From positions 26,367,501-26,431,500 of the forward strand of contig NC_133157.1 in the NCBI RefSeq assembly GCF_040802235.1: DNA of 64,000 bases. The letters run 5' to 3'. The notes below the pieces were generated by a model that was not told the origin of the DNA, made no database searches, and worked only from the letters and a program-made list of their open reading frames with translations. The DNA is from Manis javanica. Lineage: Eukaryota > Chordata > Mammalia > Pholidota > Manidae. Positions 60,759 to 64,000 of this stretch are shown here, piece by piece. Numbering within the stretch: position 1 is the first letter of the stretch; each line of letters opens with the position of its first letter. The position numbers and the translations under genes were made by a program.

Positions 60759-60915
60759 TTTTTTTTTTTTTTATTAAGAGAAAGGAATATTATCAGAAAA
60801 GAGTACCTCCATAGCTGATCATCTGACACCCTTTAAGTGATCAACATTAAGGATATTTAAAGCATGCATTGATCTTTGATTTACCAATAGTTTTATCCTA
60901 TCAAGGAGTAATCCC
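60759..60915 (-). repeat. Spacer of the L1-ERV composite, second copy
   Basis: T-run 60759-60772 followed by the same about 140-bp segment as 8826-8978 (rev. complement of gggattactccttgatagg at its far end). An A-rich linker (60916-60948 in sense) joins it to the L1 3' UTR. Confidence 0.7.
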
Positions 60916-63900
60916 CCTTTTCTTTCTTTCTACTTCTTCTTTTTTTAATCTTTAATCTACACTTACATGAAGAATAGTATGTTTACTATGCTCTCCCCTA
61001 TATCAGGTCCCCCCTACCAACCACATTACGGTTACTGTCCATCAGCTTAGCAAAATGTTGTAGAATCACTACTTGTCCTCTCTGTGTTGTGCAGCCCACC
61101 CTCCCCTTTCTCCCTCCCCCCCATGCATGCTAATCTTAATACCCCCCTTCTTCTTCCACCCCCCTTATCCGTCCGGTCTGTGGCTCTGTTCTTGTGCCAG
61201 TACCAAATTGTCTTGATTACTGTGGCTTTGTAGTAGAGCTTGAAGTTGGGGAGTGAGATCCCCCCTACTTCATTCTTCTTTTTCAGGATTGCTTTGGCTA
61301 TTCAGGGTCTTTGGTGTTTCCATATGAATTTTTGAATTATTTGTTCCAATTCATAGAAGAATGTTGCTGGTAATTTGAGAGGGATTGCATCAAATCTGTA
61401 TATTGCTTTGGGCAGGATGGCCATTTAGATGATATTAATTCTTCCTAGCCATGAGCATGGGATGAGTTTCCATTTATTAGTGTCCCCTTTAATTTCTCTT
61501 AAGAGTGACTTGTAGTTTTCAGAGTATAAGTCTTTCACTTCTTTGGTTAGGTTTATTCCTAGGTATTTTATTCTTTTTGATGCAATGGTGAATGGAATTG
61601 TTTTCCTGATTTCTCTTTCTATTGATTCATTGTTAGTGTATTGGAAAACTGTAGATTTCTGCGTGTTAATTTTGTATCCTGCAACTTTGCTGTATTCCAA
61701 TATCAGTTCTAGTAGTTTTGGAGTAGAGTCTTTAGGTTTTTTTATGTACAGTATCATATCATCTGCAAATAGTGACAGTTTCACTTCTTCTTTACCAATC
61801 TGGATTCCTTGTATTTCTTTGTTTTGTCTGATTGCCATGGCTAGGACCTCCAGTACTGTGTTAAATAACAGTGGGGAGAGTGGGCATCCCTGTCTCGTTC
61901 CCGATCTCAGAGGAAATGCTTTCAGCTTCTCGCTGTTCAGTATAATTCTGGCTGTGGGTTTCTCATATATGTCCTTTATTATGTTGAGGTACTTGCCCTC
62001 TATTCCCATTTTGCTGAGAGTTTTTATCATGAATGGATGTTGAATTTTGTCAAATGCTTTTTCAGCATCTATGGAGATGATCATGTGGTTTTTGTCTTTC
62101 TTTTTGTTGATGTGGTGGATGATGTTGATGGATTTTTGAATGTTGTACCATCCTTGCATCCCTGGGATGAATCCCACTTGGTCATAGTGTATGATCCTTT
62201 TGATATACTGTTGAATTCTGTTTGCTAATATTTTATTGAGTATTTTTGCATCTACATTCATCAGGGATATTGGTCTGTAATTTTCTTTTTTGGTGGTGTC
62301 TTTGCCTGGTTTTGGTATTAGGGTGATGTTGGCTTCATAGAATGAGTTTGGGAGTATTCCCCTCTTCTTCTACTTTTTGGAACACTTTAAGGAGAATGGG
62401 TATTATGTCTTCTCTGTGTGTCTGATAAAATTCTGAAGTAAATCCGTCTGGCCCCGGTGTTTTGTTCTTGGGTAGTTTTTTGATTGCCGTTTCAATTTCT
62501 TTGCTCGTAAATGGTTTGTTTAACTTTTGTGTTTCTTCCTTGGTCAGTCTTGGGAGGTTGTATTTTTCTAGGAAGTTGTCCATTTCTTCTAGGTTTTCCA
62601 GCTTGTTGGCATGTAGGTTTTCATAGTAGTCTTTAATAATTCTTTGTATTTCTGTGGAGTCTGTCGTGATTTTTCCATTCTCATTTCTGATTATGTTGAT
62701 TTGTGTTGATTCTCTTTTTCTCTTAATAAGTTTGGCCAGAGGCTTGTCTATTTTGTTTATTTTCTCAAAGAACCAGCTCTTGGTTTTGTTGATTTTTGCT
62801 ATTGTTTTATTCTTCTCAATTTTGTTTATTTCTTCTCTGATCTTTACTATGTCCCTCCTTCTGCTGACTTTAGGCCTCATTTGTTCTTCTTTTTCCAGTT
62901 TTGATAATTATGATGTTAGACAATTCATTTGGGATTGTTTTTCCTTCTTTAAGTGTGCCTGGATTGCTATATACTTTCCTCTTAAGACTGCTTTCGCTGC
63001 GTCCCACAGAAGTTGGGGCTTAGTGTTGTTGTTGTCATTTGTTTCTATATATTCCTTGATCTCTATTTTGATTTGTTCATTGATCCATTGATTATTTAGT
63101 AGCATGTTGTTAAGCCTCCATGTGTTTGTGAGCCTTTTTGTTTTCTTTGTAGAATTTATTTCTAGTTTTATACCTTTGTGGTCTGAAAAGTTGGTTGGTA
63201 GAATTTCAATCTTTTGAAATTTACTGAGGCTTTTTTTGTGAGCTAGTATGTGTTCTATTCTGAAGAATGTTCCATGTGCACTTGAGAAGAATGTATATCC
63301 TGTTGCTTTTGGATGTAGAGTTCTATAGATGTCTATTAGGTCCATCTGTTCTAGTGTGTTGTTTAAAGCCTGTGTGTCCTTACTTATTTTCTGCCCAGTG
63401 GATCTATTCTTTGGGGTGAGTGGTGTGTTGAAGTCTCCTAAAATGAATGCATTGCAGTCTATTTCCCTCTTTAGTTCTGTTAGTATTTGCTTCACATATG
63501 CTGCTGCTCCTGTATTGGGTGCATATATTTTTAGAATGGTTATATCCTCTTGTTGGACTGAGCCCTCTATCATTATGTAGTGTCCTTCTTTATCTCTTGT
63601 TAATTTCTTTGTTTTGAAGTCTATTTTGTCTGATATTAGTACTGCAACCCCTGCTTTCTTCTCACTGTTGTTTGCCTGAAATATGTTTTTTCATCCCTTG
63701 ACTTTTAGTCTATGCTTGTCTTTGGGTTTAAGGTGAGTTTCTTGTAAGCAGCATATAGATGGGTCTTGCTTTTTTATCCATTCTATTACTCTGTGTCTTT
63801 TGATTGGTGCATTAAGGCCATTTACATTTAGGGTGACTATTGAGAGATATGTACTTATTGTCATTGCAGGCTTTAGATTCGTGGTTACCAAAGGTTCAAG

Positions 63901-64000
63901 GTTCGCTTCTTTAGTATCTTACTGACTAACTTAGCTCGCTTATTGAGCTGTTATATACACTGTCTGGAGATTCTTTTCTTCTCTCCCTTCTTATTCCTCC
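60916..64000 (-). mobile_element. L1-F: LINE-1 with ERV tail, minus strand, cut by window edge
   Basis: The 3' UTR (about 60949-61172) joins directly to ORF2 sequence that should lie about 1.2 kb upstream, so the ORF2 C-terminal region is deleted. ORF2 continues to the ATG at 63864-63862, then the inter-ORF region to the window edge. ORF1 and the 5' UTR would lie outside. Together with 59088-60915 this forms the second L1-ERV composite. Confidence 0.82.
61172..63864 (-). pseudogene. L1-F ORF2, internally deleted
   Basis: The least decayed ORF2 here, in four long pieces. The N-terminus is 63691-63864 and the endonuclease 62908-63573 (GDFNTPLTPK, intact SDHKG). The linker and RT start are 62335-62880 ([15 protein letters not shown]). 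The RT core is 61425-62261 ([25 protein letters not shown] and an intact FADDMILYI). Frameshifts separate them. After the segment equivalent to about 7350 in L1-B, the frame jumps to the 3' UTR, so the Cys-rich C-terminal domain is gone. The catalytic boxes are present, but the ORF is not continuous. Confidence 0.87.

Noticed and set aside
61172-63864. L1-F as an active LINE-1
   Set aside because: Catalytic boxes are intact, but frameshifts split ORF2 and the C-terminal domain is deleted, so it cannot mobilise itself.
1-64000. CRISPR arrays, operons, ribosome binding sites and bacterial-type elements
   Set aside because: None seen. The sequence is clearly mammalian nuclear DNA, and the only spaced repeats are transposons, a tandem repeat and microsatellites.

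Overview
This is a mammalian nuclear window: AT-rich, intron-scale spacing, several 6 kb LINE-1 (L1) retrotransposons with their two ORFs, MIR and L2 fossils, and olfactory receptor (OR) genes of family 13. The L1 3' UTR type and the endogenous retrovirus (ERV) tail joined to it resemble repeats I associate with pangolins (Manis, Pholidota). That species call rests on memory, not on a search. The OR content (OR13D1-like, OR13F1-like and an OR13-type pseudogene) suggests the region equivalent to the human chromosome 9q31 OR13 cluster.

Layout. The first 192 bases are the 5' end of an OR13D1-like gene on the minus strand, cut by the window edge. Bases 490-14725 are one old full-length L1 (called L1-A/C, plus strand) flanked by the 9-bp target-site duplication (TSD) tggataact. 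It is split by a younger insertion of about 7.9 kb: L1-B (2723-8825) plus an ERV env-LTR tail (to about 10591), with its own 16-bp TSD. After about 5.7 kb of mostly anonymous DNA come a 5'-truncated L1 with a 16-bp TSD, a three-copy 69-bp tandem repeat, and a full-length minus-strand L1-D (21527-27779) with a different 5' UTR. Bases 28-35 kb hold ancient L1 and L2 fossils, including an L1 with a 5' inversion. The only intact single-exon gene is OR13F1-like at 35681-36640. A truncated OR13-type pseudogene on the minus strand ends abruptly against an L1 3' end (40590-41020), and a 38-bp OR sliver lies 0.9 kb further on. Bases 43-54.6 kb are gene-free AT-rich DNA with MIR pieces and small duplications. 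From 54668 to the right edge are minus-strand L1-E and, inserted into its ORF1, a second L1 carrying the same ERV env-LTR tail (L1-F, running off the window).

How it works together. There is no operon logic. OR genes are expressed singly in olfactory neurons, and here they sit in heavily retrotransposed DNA that has also helped break them. All L1 copies are interrupted by stops or frameshifts in this window. No convincing tRNA, rRNA, CRISPR array or promoter was seen. The most interesting signal is the L1-ERV composite. It occurs twice with the same internal joints, and in the first copy the TSD and poly(A) show that the whole composite inserted as one unit.
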